A DNA stretch of 64,000 bases from Styela clava (Eukaryota; Chordata; Ascidiacea; Stolidobranchia; Styelidae): the NCBI RefSeq assembly GCF_964204865.1, contig NC_135259.1, forward strand, positions 19,726,974-19,790,973. Reading direction: 5' to 3'. The notes beneath the pieces were generated by a model that had not been told where the DNA came from, did not search any database, and worked only from the letters and a program-made list of their open reading frames with translations. This document shows positions 48,163 to 60,904 of the stretch, piece by piece; within the stretch, counting starts at the first letter, position 1; each line of letters starts with the position of its first letter. The translations under genes were made by a program, and so were the position numbers.

Positions 48163-49081
48163 CTTCTCAATTGCTGCATTCAATGAAACATTTCAATATG
48201 TAATGTTATTACGATACTTTGTATATTATTAGTCCGTTGTAGTATCACGCGTTCCTCAAAAACTTTTTTGTATTAAATATATGACTCAATAATGTAAAAA
48301 ATGGTTTCACCTATGTCTAATTTTTCCGTTTTAAAACTACATCAAAAATGAAGATTTGCTGAAAATATATAGAATGTGTAAGATATTGGGTTGACACACA
48401 TTATCTCAATGCATGTGCTAAAGAAACTTCTTTATTAAGCGCAGTCTACTTTAATCGTGTATTTCATAATTGACCAACGAAAGCTTACAATGAATCTGAA
48501 ATTCTGTGATGAAAATAGCATGTTATCGTCGTCACATTATTATTTTTGTTCAATTTTATTTTCGCAATGAATTATTTTCAGAGTTGCCGACATCAATGTG
48601 AAGATATTTTGAATTACAGTCATTGTGCCGCTTCTGACAATAATTTTTTATTCGATTTATTATATGAACGCGTTTTCATGAATTTATATTGCGAGCCTTT
48701 CGCATCAAGAGCATGAGTGGGAATCCGTTCTTGCAAAGTCTTGATATTAGCGTACCCACTTTTTTTGTTTTAGAAGTTCGACGACTTAAGCAAATGGGTA
48801 ATGTGTAGCACAGCTGATGACTAGCGATACAATTGGCGTTTCGAAAGTTATGAATTTGTGGAAAGCGCGTCACGTTGATGTAGCTTACGTAATCACGTAC
48901 ATACATTTCCTGAAATGAGGAAAGCTGTTATTGGCGCGTTCGATGCAAAAAAGAACATGTTGTTAGAATTTTGAATCCCACACCTGGTCAACATACTTTG
49001 TCGCTTTATGTTCTTTTATTATGTATCGACTGTCTGTCCGTCGTTTATATGCATTTTACATACTAGTTACTTGTTTATCGT

Positions 49082-49933
49082 TATAATTAGGCTTCCCGCT
49101 GCTTGTTAGGCTTCCCGCTGCTTGTCAGCAGGGAACCTATTGTATTCCTGTGTTTTATTATTATTTATTTTTATTATTTTTTTTTCAAATTGGTCCTACA
49201 AACTTGAAATTCACCTCAAATGTGCAGAAGTTCTCAGCTAGCAATAAAATGCAAATTTTATGCATGACTGACCACGTTTTCACGCTCCAGTGAGCAAAAC
49301 GCGTTTTCAGTTATTTGGCGATTTCTCAAAATTGATACATGTTATTGGGTTGCAATTCATAACAATGATTAATGGACATGTTCCGGATACGACATATCAA
49401 GGATACGCATGAGTGACCTTGGCGATATGCTCCAGTGAGCAATATAGGATTTTACATTTTCATCTTCTTCTCGAGAACGACACTACTTAGAGACTTGAAA
49501 TTTACATCACATGCAGATAATAAGTCCCCCATCATAAATTGCAAATTTTAGGCATGACTGACCAAGCTTTCACGCTCCAGTGAACAAAACGCGTTTTCAG
49601 TTTTTTTGCGATTTCTCAAAATTGATACATGCTATTGGGTTGAAATTCATAACAATGATTAATGGACATGTTCCGGATACGACATATCAAGGATACGCAT
49701 GAGTGACCTCGGCGATACGCTCCAGTGAGCAATATAGCATTTTACATTTTCATCTTCTTCTCGAGAACGACACTACTTAGAGACTTGAAATTTACATCAC
49801 ATGCAGATAATAAGTCCCCCATCGTAAACTGCAAATTTTATGCATGACTGACCACGCTTTCACGCTCCAGTGAGCAAAACGCGTCTTCAGCTTTTTTACG
49901 CGGGAAGCCTGTTAAAGCTGCACGCAGCTCTAG
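49082..49933 (+). mobile_element. Helitron-like element with 290-bp tandem repeats
   Basis: The left end carries a doubled 'ttaggcttcccgctgcttg'. The right end has 'gcgggaagcctg', its inverse, then the hairpin 'agctgcacgcagct' and CTAG followed by T. A hairpin directly before CTRR and a following T is the Helitron 3' signature. The interior is a tandem array with a 290-bp period (unit starts 49251, 49541, 49831). Each unit is itself a diverged dimer of about 145 bp, sharing 'acgctccagtgagcaa'. No Rep/helicase is present, so it is non-autonomous. It lies between locus E and its downstream candidate exon at 50449. Confidence 0.75.
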
Positions 49934-50448
49934 TTTTATTTGGCATCCGAGACAGGTGTTTCAAATGTCTGAAATAAATAACTAATAATATTCTGTGCAA
50001 AAAAAAACGAAATCATTGTACTCTATCGCTATATTTCCATTCTTATAATCGTATTTACTGCTGTATTCAAAGGTCTGCGAGCTAATGTATTTTATTGCTA
50101 CGTTGAATCACACTTTCTATTATATTTTCTGCTACCTTTTTTTAATATAAAGTTCCCCATTGGGACAAACAAGTATGAATAATATACTCAAAATATTGCA
50201 TTGAATAATGTTGTTTTCTTATCAAGTATGCATGGACCAAAGAAAGCTTAGAATAAATCATTCTGTGATCGAACAATATTATATTATCGTCGTCACATAG
50301 TTTTAGATAAACACTATTCAAATATAAAAACCAGTGATAAATTCGAATACTCACTATTGAGTTTATATTATCATGCCTATCGATCTGTATAAAGCACTGA
50401 TGCTTCATAAATCACTGATGGTTAATCACTAATTTATATTACTTCCAG

Positions 50449-50509
50449 ATCGGAAGTTGTTGAACAGTTTAACAGAAGCAAGCAAATAGCAATGATGATC
50501 TATGTATAA
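50449..50509 (+). other. Candidate alternative last exon downstream of locus E
   Basis: 'tatattacttccag' then A plus S-E-V-V-E-Q-F-N-R-S-K-Q-I-A-M-M-I-Y-V and TAA. It resembles the peptide at 35800 (S-E-V-V-D...K-Q-I-A). The phase fits a junction with the 47400-47496 exon. Confidence 0.35.
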
Positions 50510-50811
50510 TATTACTATTTGTGTGTTATGGATTTTTGCTCTTTGTTGTTGAACAAGAATTAAACATATGGATCGTTTTTTATTATAATGTGGTTGTTTT
50601 TTACCTTGGTATTCTTCTTATTGTTGTGAAAAAAAAATAGCTTTTCTCTTTAACTACTGGATCAATTGCTTGATCAAAATTTTCAGTTGTTATATATTGT
50701 ATTTTTCGCTAGAAGGCTATTACTTTTTGTGTCCATATATTTGAGCATAGCTCTCTTGTTCTCATAATCAAATGTTTTTTGATTGACAGGCAGCAGTGTA
50801 AAGATTTCACA

Positions 50812-51058
50812 AATCAAAATAACTAACTAACAATAAGCTACAAATAATACATAGTATGGCAAAAGTATGTTTTATTCAAGAAACACGTTGAAAATACGTG
50901 GATGGAACGTAAATATCCAAAATAAAAAGTGTTCATATCCAAAAAAGCGGACAAGATCAAATCAAACAAATGTTTTTATTTTTAATTAGCTTCACGCCTC
51001 GTCAAAAAATTGTTTACGCCCCCCTTGTGAAACGCCCATCACCGTTTGAGGACCACTG
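50812..51058. mobile_element. hAT MITE, left-truncated copy of 11933-12229
   Basis: Shares 'aataagctacaaataa', 'agtatgttttattcaa', 'acgtggatgga' and 'ttaattagcttcacgcc'. It ends 'gtttgaggaccactg'. The left end lacks the CAGTG terminus. Confidence 0.65.
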
Positions 51059-51059
51059 G

Positions 51060-51915
51060 TCCAAATAAAACTTATCAAAAATTTATTTGTTTGAAATCAT
51101 TCTTTGAAGGTGGTGAACTCTGTCACGCCTCATGTTGCTGTAAATATATACTGTGTTTCATGATATTTTAGATACCATGTTAAAATATAAAGAATCTAAC
51201 AAGTCGCAATTGTTGAGTAAATGTAAGAATAGCTGAAGGTCAATGGAGTCAATCCCCATAGCTATGGATACACGTAATTCAAATCTTCATTTGAATAACT
51301 CATTACAAAGCTGACATCATTTTGATTAAGGAAGGTTAGAATGTTGATACAACAGATATGCACACGACAAAATGAAATTTGAATTTCTCTTCCCGAAGAC
51401 ATCTGAGTCGGTCCACCCTGGGAACCTAATCACGTTGGGATAAAAAATTTAATGATAAAATGTAGTTGATGTTTTATAGAAATGAATGACGAAAACGTAC
51501 GAAGTGAACCTGCGGTATGGAACACCGTGTCCAGCAGGTCAGCAAAGGCCATGAACCACTGGTTAGCAATGCATTAACGTCATATTCTATGTTTGTGGAC
51601 CAATAGCTTGATGATCTAATAATCGTTTTCGCATAGTCAGGGTTGATTCCAGAAATAACAATATTGATGTACGCAATCACGCGGTTTGATTTAATGAAAT
51701 ACTATAAAACGACCTGAACCATGGATTCCAAGTAACCTTTCAATGTCGTGGCACCCACCACCAAAAGACACAGTGTGATATATATGTATTCAGATAATGT
51801 TTTTATGACCCAAGAAAATAATATCAATCATGGTATGATATCCGTCACATATCTTCTACGTATTTTTATAAATTATGCCACAGAGTAACATTTTGTAATC
51901 AGTATAGTTGCCAAG
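51060..51915. other. Region upstream of locus F; no promoter element named
   Basis: About 850 bp of AT-rich DNA precede the F start codon. I could not identify a TATA box or initiator with confidence. No other gene was seen. Confidence 0.4.
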
Positions 51916-54900
51916 ATGTCTACTACACAGACAGAATTTCGTGGAAATTTCCCGCAAGTAAGGACGGTGGTACCAGATACGAATTTCTATGAAATCCCCA
52001 TCTCGCAGTCAACAAAGAGCGAAGGTATGTTTTTTTATTAGATTTATAGTCGACGCTACAGAAGTATGTGCACCAAGATGGCGCACAACCTGGTTACCCT
52101 AACCTGGTACACATACTATGTTCAGGTTGTCCGCCATTTTGGTGCACATACTTCTGGAGCACCATATAGTCAACTCACGCTATAGTATCGAGAACCGGCA
52201 TTATGCTGTTGGTAAGATAATAAGAAAGAAAGGCTCTTATTTGTGCTGGCGTATGAATATAGGCAAAAGTATTAGTATTCATGAAATATCAGAATTAATG
52301 TGGGCTCTAGTATTATAGCCAAAGAAAATTCTGGTTGCTATGGAAAATATAAAGCACTTCGCATGAAATATATGGCTAATATTCGGCTAATGTTTGTATT
52401 AACAAGGTAGCAATTTTCAAATACGGTATATATGAAAGCCAAAATAAAGTAGTATCATCTTTCACAGTATTGGTAATCTTCTTTATCAAAAAACTCCCGA
52501 CTATGATGACCACCAGATCCCTGAAATGCGATCGCGGTACCGACAAATGGGTGCGCAATTTTTTTTTCATTTTGTTGGGGTCATCACACAAAACTTCATA
52601 GTGAAAAACGAAATTGAAATGAAATAAAAGCAATAGATTTCTAGCGACAACAACAATCTTTAACCACTGGACTGGGCTTATTTCGAAGCAATTGGCCCTT
52701 TAGCTAACGAGAGAAGCAATATTTTCACAAACACAAGTATACTAACCGCAACAAAAATTGAACACACGATCCATAAAGCCACACTTTGTGTCCAACAAGT
52801 AAATTCTGTTATTATTTTAGGTAATAAAGACACAACAGTAAGAAGAGGACTGATTGCTCTGGCAATATTTTCATTAATGGTTGTTGGGCTTGTTGTTTTC
52901 GGTTTTGTGGTCATCATACAGGTTGGAAATATATATCCGGGATCGTTTTATCATTAAAACGGAAAGTGTGAATGTATTTGCATAGTAAACATACCTCACA
53001 GTCAATTTCACTAACAGTGGGACTGACTCATTTTCAATAACAAAATTCTAAATGCAGAACAAAGTACAGAAGAATCTTTAAAACACGAGAAACTTTAAGG
53101 TCTTTGCTGTCTCTCCAACTATTACATTCAAGATATAATGTTGTTATTATATGTCCAAACGTGAATATTTGATCAAAACATCCAATAAATTTTTGTTAAC
53201 AAAAATTGTTTATAATGAAGTGTTTAACTAAAAGCAATAATTGATGCAAAATTTCACGGGCTTCAAATGTATTTTTTGAAATATATTCAAAGCTATTTTT
53301 AAAATGGCTGAACTTGATTTGATATCCTAAACTAGGTTCGACTTATACGCTTTTTTTTAGATCAACCGCCAATTACAGTCTCAAATTCAGTGACATGTTA
53401 AGCATTTCGCTGTTCTAACAATCAATTGGTTTTCTGTGGATAGGAACCAAAACTATCCAATTTCTCTAGTATTTTCAAGTTGACACTGAAAACGACTAAT
53501 TGATATTCACAGCTTCAGAATGAGATAAAAACTATGAAAGTCAAAATGGCACATCAAGGAAACCACCCAACCTTTGAAATTTCACGCTTAAATCATTCCG
53601 TAGAACTTCTGCTGACAGCCATACGAGGTAACTAGAACACACATCAAATTGCCGAGAATATGCCTCGCGTATCCGCATAAGCCATGAGGTTTCTCGCGGA
53701 ACCAAAATGAATATGCTGGGGACAATGGAACTAAGTCACGTACTCCACTACTGCATTTCAATGTCATTCCAATTCTTTTCAATACTGCATTGCGATATAT
53801 TAACTATAGTTCTGAAATAAGCTATTGGTTCCGTATTTAATGTCATCAATGTGAAATAAATTGGAATTTTGTTATTTCACACAGCAATTCATCCTTCACC
53901 ACACCTGTCATTTCGATACCGTACTCAGTTATTAGTTAAATATTTGTTTTAATTGAGGTGATAAATAAAACAAATTTGATTCTTCAATTGGTTGAGGTAT
54001 TGTGTAGGACTCCTCGTGACCCTCAAGGCCAAATCTTTTAGCGACGTAAATGATCTTGAAAAGACATTTTTCACTTTAGTCTCCAATAATTTTTAAAGGT
54101 TTCCCAAAGAACTGCACAACTGTAAACCGTCACATTGCAAAACGTCGAAACACAACCGGCGGAGTCTTTGATATTTATCCTGAATCGGAAGACAAGCCTG
54201 CCGAAGTTTACTGTGATCTCGAAACGGATGGAGGCGGATGGATTGTATGTTAATACTTATTTTAATAATTGCTTTCAAGTAGCCAACATTAGTATCTTTT
54301 CTCTTTTAACTTATTTTTTCGAAACACTCACGCAAATTCGGAAATTTCAGAAATAAACCCAATTCATTACTAATGGAAACAACTTTAACAGCATTTGTTA
54401 TTTGTAATAACGAATAATCTCTCACAAATTAAAAGGATTACTTTTTTTCTTTTTAAGCATTTTATTGAAATTCCGAAAACTTTTAGATAAAGATATCGTC
54501 ACGTCGTGTAACCGTTTAAATATAATTTGAAAAAGAACTCATTGATAAGTTGATAACTGAGGCTAAAAAATCACAGTTGAAACATAATTTGTTATAATAT
54601 TTCTAAGGTCTTTCAAAGACGAATGGACGGAACGGAAGACTTCTACAGAGGATGGAACGACTATGTTAACGGCTTCGGAGAAAAAGATAAAGAAATGTGG
54701 TTAGGTGGGTGAAGTACATTTCGCTATAACAAAAGTAAAAGTTTCGCATTTGATCTATTCTATTGCATCCGAGGGCTGGCAAATTTTGTGGTGTGAGTCT
54801 GACCATCATTAAGTAGCAAATGTTACACATAGTAATAGAAAATAGCATACGTGCAGCAGAATTCACCAGAAGTCTCAAAGTTTCATCCGATTTCCTTCAG

Positions 54901-56501
54901 TCGAGATCTCATGATAAATTAAATACCCATATACAAAGCTGCAAGGGAGAAAAAACTTTGGTATGACGATTCTTGCTAACATGTTTGAAGAGGTGGTCTC
55001 TGCGACAGCTAGCCATAAATGAAACAAAATTAAAAATTCTCAACTTAGATCAGAATTCCGTTGAGCTTTTTAGGAAAATTTCATGTGAAATTGGGGGTTC
55101 GATGAATATAAGTCGCTCTATTTAACACTTTGAAGACATTGTAAAAGTTTTTGTAATTCATTTTGAACATTCATAAAGTTTGAGATTTCCAATGATAAAT
55201 TGAATATTATTTTCTTGCTTGACGATGCAATGCAGCTAGTTGTTCATATCTTTTGCTTTCACTACATTTAGGCTTGGAAACAATTCATCAACTGACTAAA
55301 ACGGGAAGTTACGAACTAAGAGTCGATTTGGGAGATTTCAATGGAAACAACGCTTATGCCAAATACGGGTAAGTGCGTAAGTGGCAAGGTATAATTAATC
55401 CCTATAAATGTGACTTGGAAGAACAAAATAGGGTACTCCCGCAGTGTGTGTACCAAGGAAAATACCTTGATATATTATATTGAGTCATAAGATTATTTTA
55501 CGTCATGTCATGAGTGAGGTTTAGTTCATGAGCCATTAGTATTACTAAGTTGTTATTATAATTTCACCATTTCCGCGGGTATCGGTTCTTTACATAATAT
55601 AAAATATTGGCACATACACTTCTGGAGCTTCCAAAATAGTTCTGCCCCAAGTATGCAGTTATTTATTTGTGTTGCAATAATGTTCAATGACAGCCAACGG
55701 GAGTTCTCTCTATATTTACGAAATTTGAGTCATATAACATCAAAACAGTAGTTTGTCATCAAAAAATTAGTTTTGTGTCACGACGAGATATACAAAACAA
55801 CATATGTGTTGAGGATAAATAAAGCACAACCGGTGTTATCGAACCAAGAATGTCCAAATAAATTGAATACATTCAAATTTCGATGTTGTTAATTCTTTAT
55901 TTCATCTATAATTTAGGATATTTTTATTTAAACATGTCCTTTTAAGCATTTATTATCTTATGATAGACAAAACTTTAGTAACTACTGGCATAACAATAGA
56001 GAATACTAATTGTCCCAATTTCTCTGAATAACTAAGTTTGATTCTACGAAATCCCGAGTGTTTTGCGAAACGGACCCATTCCAGAATATGTTCGATATTT
56101 CATATCCGAAAAGATTAGTTTAAAATGTATTTGATTTCGAGCCATGACAGCCTATATTTTAACGACAACTTGTCCGTTTTTACAGAATCTTCTCTATCGC
56201 ATCTGCAAGCGATAAATATCGGCTGACACTTGGAGAATATAACGGGACTGCTGGAGATCCATTCACATATAATAACAACTCACAGTTTACTACAAAAGAT
56301 TTTGATAATGATCGTAATGATGTCGACAGTTGTGCGGTAGATCGGAAAGGAGCTTGGTGGTACAATTGGTGCTCAAATACAAATCTGAACGGCGTATACT
56401 TCAATTATGGGAAAACGGATCGCACCTCAATCTACTGGCATAACTGGAGGCAACTTCAATCCTTAAAATTCACAGAGATGAAATTTAGATTGAAGACTTA
56501 A
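51916..56501 (+). CDS. FReD locus F: intact type II membrane fibrinogen-related protein (326 aa)
   Basis: Exons 51916-52024, 52821-52921, 53513-53627, 54099-54244, 54608-54704, 55272-55368 and 56186-56501 join to 981 nt without a stop; all introns are GT-AG. Residues 1-36 are the cytosolic tail, with T-E-F at 6-8, N11, P13 and Y25-E-I-P-I. V-R-R-G precedes a transmembrane segment at about 47-69. One 115-nt stalk exon (about 71-109) replaces the two of B and D; its start resembles their first and its end their second. The fibrinogen domain (110-326) has [20 protein letters not shown] and V-F-Q-R-R-M-D-G. Next come [23 protein letters not shown] and E-M-K-F-R-L-K-T stop. The role is inferred as a cell-surface lectin-like receptor; the ligand is not predictable. 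Confidence 0.9.
52055..52165. repeat. 'accaagatggcg' foldback repeat in intron 1 of locus F
   Basis: 'agaagtatgtgcaccaagat' on the left and 'attttggtgcacatacttct' on the right are inverted around 'aacctggtac'. This shows the family's two ends facing each other and explains the partial copies in locus B introns. Confidence 0.75.
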
Positions 56502-58430
56502 TTTCACATCATGAAATCGTTGCATTGCACAGAAAACAATATATATATATGCTACAGACGCCATTAATGTGTTTCTAAACAAAGGATTTCTTTAGATTGA
56601 ATTATTAATAGTTATTATCAATTAATTTGGTGATTGGAGACATTGTCTCCGTTAGTTGTTAAATTACTATGGACCTATTTCAATCAATTACTTGAGGAAA
56701 CACTTAATTTTTATGTATAATTTCCTAATACTAATAAATCCACGAAAATTAAATCTCCAATCATATCGCGACGATACGAATGAGAGAATACATAAACCAT
56801 ATGAGATTATTATAAAATAACTAAAGTCTTTAATTCCAATATAGTCTTGTTCTCGTTTCCAATTACTCTTTTAATACTGATCCAATATTTAAACAACGCG
56901 AACAAACTATTGACAAAAATTTACATTACAATTGTAGTCATGTTCTGCTTAGTGCTCATACAAAAAATATTGCATTTTTTGCCTGGTTGTAATTAGGTGG
57001 GCCCTTAGATTCGAATACTAAATTCTTCAAATCGGTTTGGACAAAAAATCGAATCGCCGCCATTTTTTTTTTGTACGCTAAAGGTTGGGGTGAATTCTTT
57101 CAATTTTTTACCCCCATTACAAATAAAAATGTCACATGCAATCGCATATATCTTAGTGTTCGACATTCAATTCGAAAATATATTCGATTCGATTCTGAAA
57201 AAATAAGGTATTCGAGAACGACAAGTCCTAGTTGTAATAACCAAGCTCTGGTTTACCGCGTATTTTTGATTTAATTGGTTTTCATATATTTGATTATAAC
57301 CAATTGACGCTGTCTATATTTTAATATATCTTTTATTGCTTTGCACAACGTTTGACGTTTTTTGCCGTGCATTTATCTTGTTGAATTTTCTCATATGTTC
57401 TTTCTTGTTAAAAAATTTTAATATTAAAGGTTTTCAAATATCTTTAATTTTAACCAATTACCTTTTTAACCAAAGCCATAGTTATACATATGTTTACTTG
57501 AGTTGGCGCTTGATAATGGTTTGCAAGTTTCTAATATTCATTCTTAATCGCAATATTTTAGCACACACCATTTAAAATTACTGATAGATATAATTTGCTT
57601 ATTCTGATAGTCAGATACAGATTTATTCAGATCGGGGATCGTTACAAGTACAACTAATGCAAAACTGGTTGGAAAAAATAAAGACCATTTGTTTGTACAA
57701 AAATTTCGAAATCACGACTAGAATCTGCCAAATTGCCCGAGTGGCTGCTAAAATAAATAAAGTTATCACAGAGGTTGATGCTCGGGAAAACATTCATAGA
57801 TCAAAAGCCGCATAAACGCTTTAGCATTCAGTTGATATGAACTGTAATTATGCATGCAACTTCAAACTAGACTACTTTTTATTTATTTTGGCCCTAAATT
57901 CATTCGTACACTCACTCGCTTTGAATCACTTATGAATAATTTGCATATATGTGCATCAATGAATTCAACTGGATTGTGAAATTCCCCCTCCAGCAGTTGG
58001 TGTTTTGACTTAAATGCAATCTCGAGAAATTAACTATCTCTATCAAGAGATGTTATAATAATGACGCGTACGGTACGCACCGACAAAAACAGTAGTTACA
58101 CAATTCTAAAATTTTATTATTTTCAATTAGATATTTGAACCGTGGTTGTCGCTGCTTGTTTGATAACCATCTTTGGTTCCCCGCGGTTTTGCCTTGCCCT
58201 GTAAAACTGTGTAATTTTCATTTTTTTCAAATATTTTTTGTGTTCTATTGTTTTCTTTTTATATACTGGTTGGAAAAATAAACTTGACCTGACAAAGCAA
58301 TCTGCGATTGCAAGTTGCAACCTACATCCCTGTTGGATAAGTTATCATTTTGAAGCGCAACTCGTTTACGCGACAGACGCTTTGGGAATCTAATCTTCCT
58401 TTTTATATGTTATCAACTAAGACAATGTCT
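56502..58430. other. Downstream of locus F, no gene supported
   Basis: AT-rich DNA. At 57630 'tttattcag' followed by 'atcggggatcgtt' weakly resembles the candidate alternative exons of C, D and E. Nothing else was recognised. Confidence 0.4.
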
Positions 58431-58580
58431 CCCAAACTTTTTGTTCGTGCGGCGTCAAATTACCAGGAAAAAAAATCTCACGGCCCACTTACACTAAAAA
58501 TGAATGCTTTTAAATAAAACGCAATTTTGTGACCGTTAATGTGTACTTTATGCAGCGACGTACCCTTTGCAATCTGCCGC
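58431..58580. mobile_element. hAT MITE left end
   Basis: 'caatgtctcccaaacttttt' and 'tcacggcccacttaca' resemble termini of hAT elements such as 25268-25751. The right end is unresolved. Confidence 0.35.
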
Positions 58581-59080
58581 ACCAAAATGTAAATTATTTG
58601 ATCCAGTAATAGCACTATATTGTCTGATAATAAGTTTTGATAAATTAAATATATGCTGTTCGGTGATTCTATTTTAATTTACTTCTCAAGTCGTTGCTAA
58701 TATTTTATTGACTTAGTCTATCTGGGACCTAGGTCATTGTATACAATTTGTTACAGTATTTCGGTATTGGAATAACACTGATCATTCGCACACTGTAAAT
58801 CTATCATGCTTACCAACTATTATTTAATGCGATCCACACCCTTATTAATAATTTCATAGAGGAAATTGTTAATGAAACAACCTCATCCTAGTGCAAGCCA
58901 AATTCATTAGTGATTAATGTGCAACTACGCCTAACTTTTGTCGAGAAATGGTTATCAATTAGGACATATATATCTATTGTTATTCAACTGTTGGATTACG
59001 ATTAGTTTTGTTAAATGTAAATAAATATAACAAATGCCGCATAGATTGTGTACAATTTCTTCGCGCTAATAATGGCACAC

Positions 59081-59365
59081 AGTACCGTGTTTTCCCGAAA
59101 ATAGAACAGGGTCTTATCTCAATTTTCTTTCGAAAAATAACACAAGGGTTCATTTGGGGGAGATCTCTTTTATTTTCATTTATCGAAAACAAAATGACAA
59201 AGTGGAAAATTGCGAGATTTTTAAATACACAAAATATGAGAACTGATATTTATTCACACATAAATAACACGTTTTTATTTACAATGTCTCATTTTTAAGG
59301 TGAGGGCTTATGATGAAAATCATTTAAAAATTCAGGCTAGGTCTTATTTTCGGGGAATCACGGAG
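59081..59365. mobile_element. pogo-type MITE (long form, ~285 bp)
   Basis: Left end 'ccgtgttttcccgaaaatag', right end 'tcttattttcggggaatcac'. The base pair TA lies before the left end and close after the right end, as expected for Tc1/mariner/pogo insertion. The interior has 'cgaaaaataacacaagggtt' and 'aaaacaaaatgacaaagtgg'. Confidence 0.8.
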
Positions 59366-59594
59366 TACCGGTAAATATATACACATTTCTCGTGGCCAGG
59401 TTGTACACATCAAGCCAGGATATCCGGAACCAAATAATACATGTAAATACTGTGACCTACCTTTATTAGCCGCAGCCCGCAGACATATATCGCCCATCAG
59501 TTTCTTTTCGCCATCTTCCGGTACACCCAAATTGCGGTTGCTGTTTAATTATCCACATATTTGTGTTCCCAAATTGTAGCAGAAACTGGCATTT

Positions 59595-59815
59595 CCGTAG
59601 TGTGAGTACCAGCTTCAGCAGGTTAGGGTTAGGCCATAATTTTATTCCGATTTTTTATTATTTTAGTTGTATTATGAGTTCGGAGACTGTCTGTGTTAGC
59701 CAAGTGAATATACCTCATGCCCATAGGTTTCAGTCTCTTTGCACAACTTGATGTAAAGTAGGCGAACAAAATTGGATACTTCCATATTGGTACACACACT
59801 TCTGGACCGCAGAAT
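59595..59815. repeat. Dispersed 'cacacacttctggaccgc' repeat, near-complete copy
   Basis: It contains 'gtgagtaccag', 'ggttagggttaggccataat', 'gtattatgagttcggagac', 'gccaagtgaatatacc' and 'ttggtacacacacttctgga'. This is the best guide to the full length of the family (about 215 bp). Confidence 0.7.
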
Positions 59816-59819
59816 AACT

Positions 59820-60640
59820 AGCTGTACCGGTAGACAAATAATTTTACACCTGTAAAATATAAATACAACTAAATTATTACCATGTTTAATCGAACAACGT
59901 AATTCATTCAGCAACCATAGCCTATATAGAGAGTTAAACAACCAGTTAACTGGAAGTACAGAATGAAAAAAAATCAAGATATCGTCGATAAATGCAAACC
60001 AAATACTATAAAAACAAATTTTCAAATGTTATAATGCCTACGATACCGGTATGAAATATTTGTATTACATCATAGGCTAATCACAAAATGACGACTCGCA
60101 GTGCAACATTTGAAAAAATGTTAACCATAACTATCCACGTACTCATTTATTTACTCATTCGAAGGCCAGCAGTGACCCGAGAACTTTTACATCAAAATTG
60201 CAGAGTTGAGCGTGATTTTTCTATTGATATTGGACAAAGAGAGAATGTTCACTATTTACTTTTGATGTAATGATACGCAAGTTTTCCTTTCAGCAGTCAA
60301 AACAATACGTTGGCACAATGCGCAGAAAAACGAATTGGAAACAAAAAGACGGGAATGGCATCCCAATCGAGCAATAGTTCGTTTTCTGCACTTCTCTCAT
60401 GTATTTCCTTCTCTAATCGCTTATATTTATTTCGAAGCCAATTTATAACGGTTAGCAAGTAACATTAACCAACATGACAAAATTTCTCGAGGGCTCACTT
60501 ATTTGTTACGTCATAATATATTTCTTTGTAGCCATATGTCATGAAAGGACAAAAAGAGTTTAAATAAATAACGGATTTTTAACAAACGACAATGAATAAA
60601 CGAACACCGAGTTTCATCAGAGTCTTGAAACTTTTTATCT
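59820..60640. other. No supported feature
   Basis: AT-rich; short open frames only. Confidence 0.4.
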
Positions 60641-60740
60641 GATGGAGAAGGACCTTGTTTTCGAGGCTGCGCTCGCGTGCCGAATAAATGGGCTCGCGTG
60701 CCACGTTTGGCACGCGTGCCAGGGGTTGCCCACACCTGTC
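60641..60740. mobile_element. hAT MITE end with 'ggcacgcgtgcc' repeats
   Basis: 'ggctcgcgtgccacgtttgg', 'cacgcgtgccaggggttgcc' and the terminus 'cacacctg' form a hAT-like end read from the minus strand as CAGGTGTGGGCAACCCC. The other end was not found. Confidence 0.5.
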
Positions 60741-60904
60741 CTATAGTGTCGAGTACGTTTCGTTGTTCTGTCTTGAAATATTAATTTAATTTAGTATCTG
60801 TTGTCTGACATTGTTTAATATTGGTTAATCATCTGTGTTTTGTAAGTTGAAAATATAGAATACCGCGACTTAAGCAGCATATTTTACTGAATTATATTAA
60901 AAAT

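Noticed and set aside
48676-48906. 76-codon minus-strand ORF downstream of locus E
   Set aside because: No motif recognised and no partner exon; treated as chance.
49251-49900. Regular 290-bp repeats as a possible CRISPR-like array
   Set aside because: The repeats are contiguous without spacers, far too long, and inside a Helitron-like element in eukaryotic DNA.
38019-56501. Identity with the ascidian self-sterility v-Themis/s-Themis system
   Set aside because: v-Themis has a fibrinogen-like domain, but here the products are type II membrane proteins and no polycystin-like receptor gene is interleaved. I do not claim that system.
57071-57575. Plus-strand ORFs of 67 and 79 codons
   Set aside because: Low complexity, hydrophobic by composition, no homologous motif, and no splice or repeat support.
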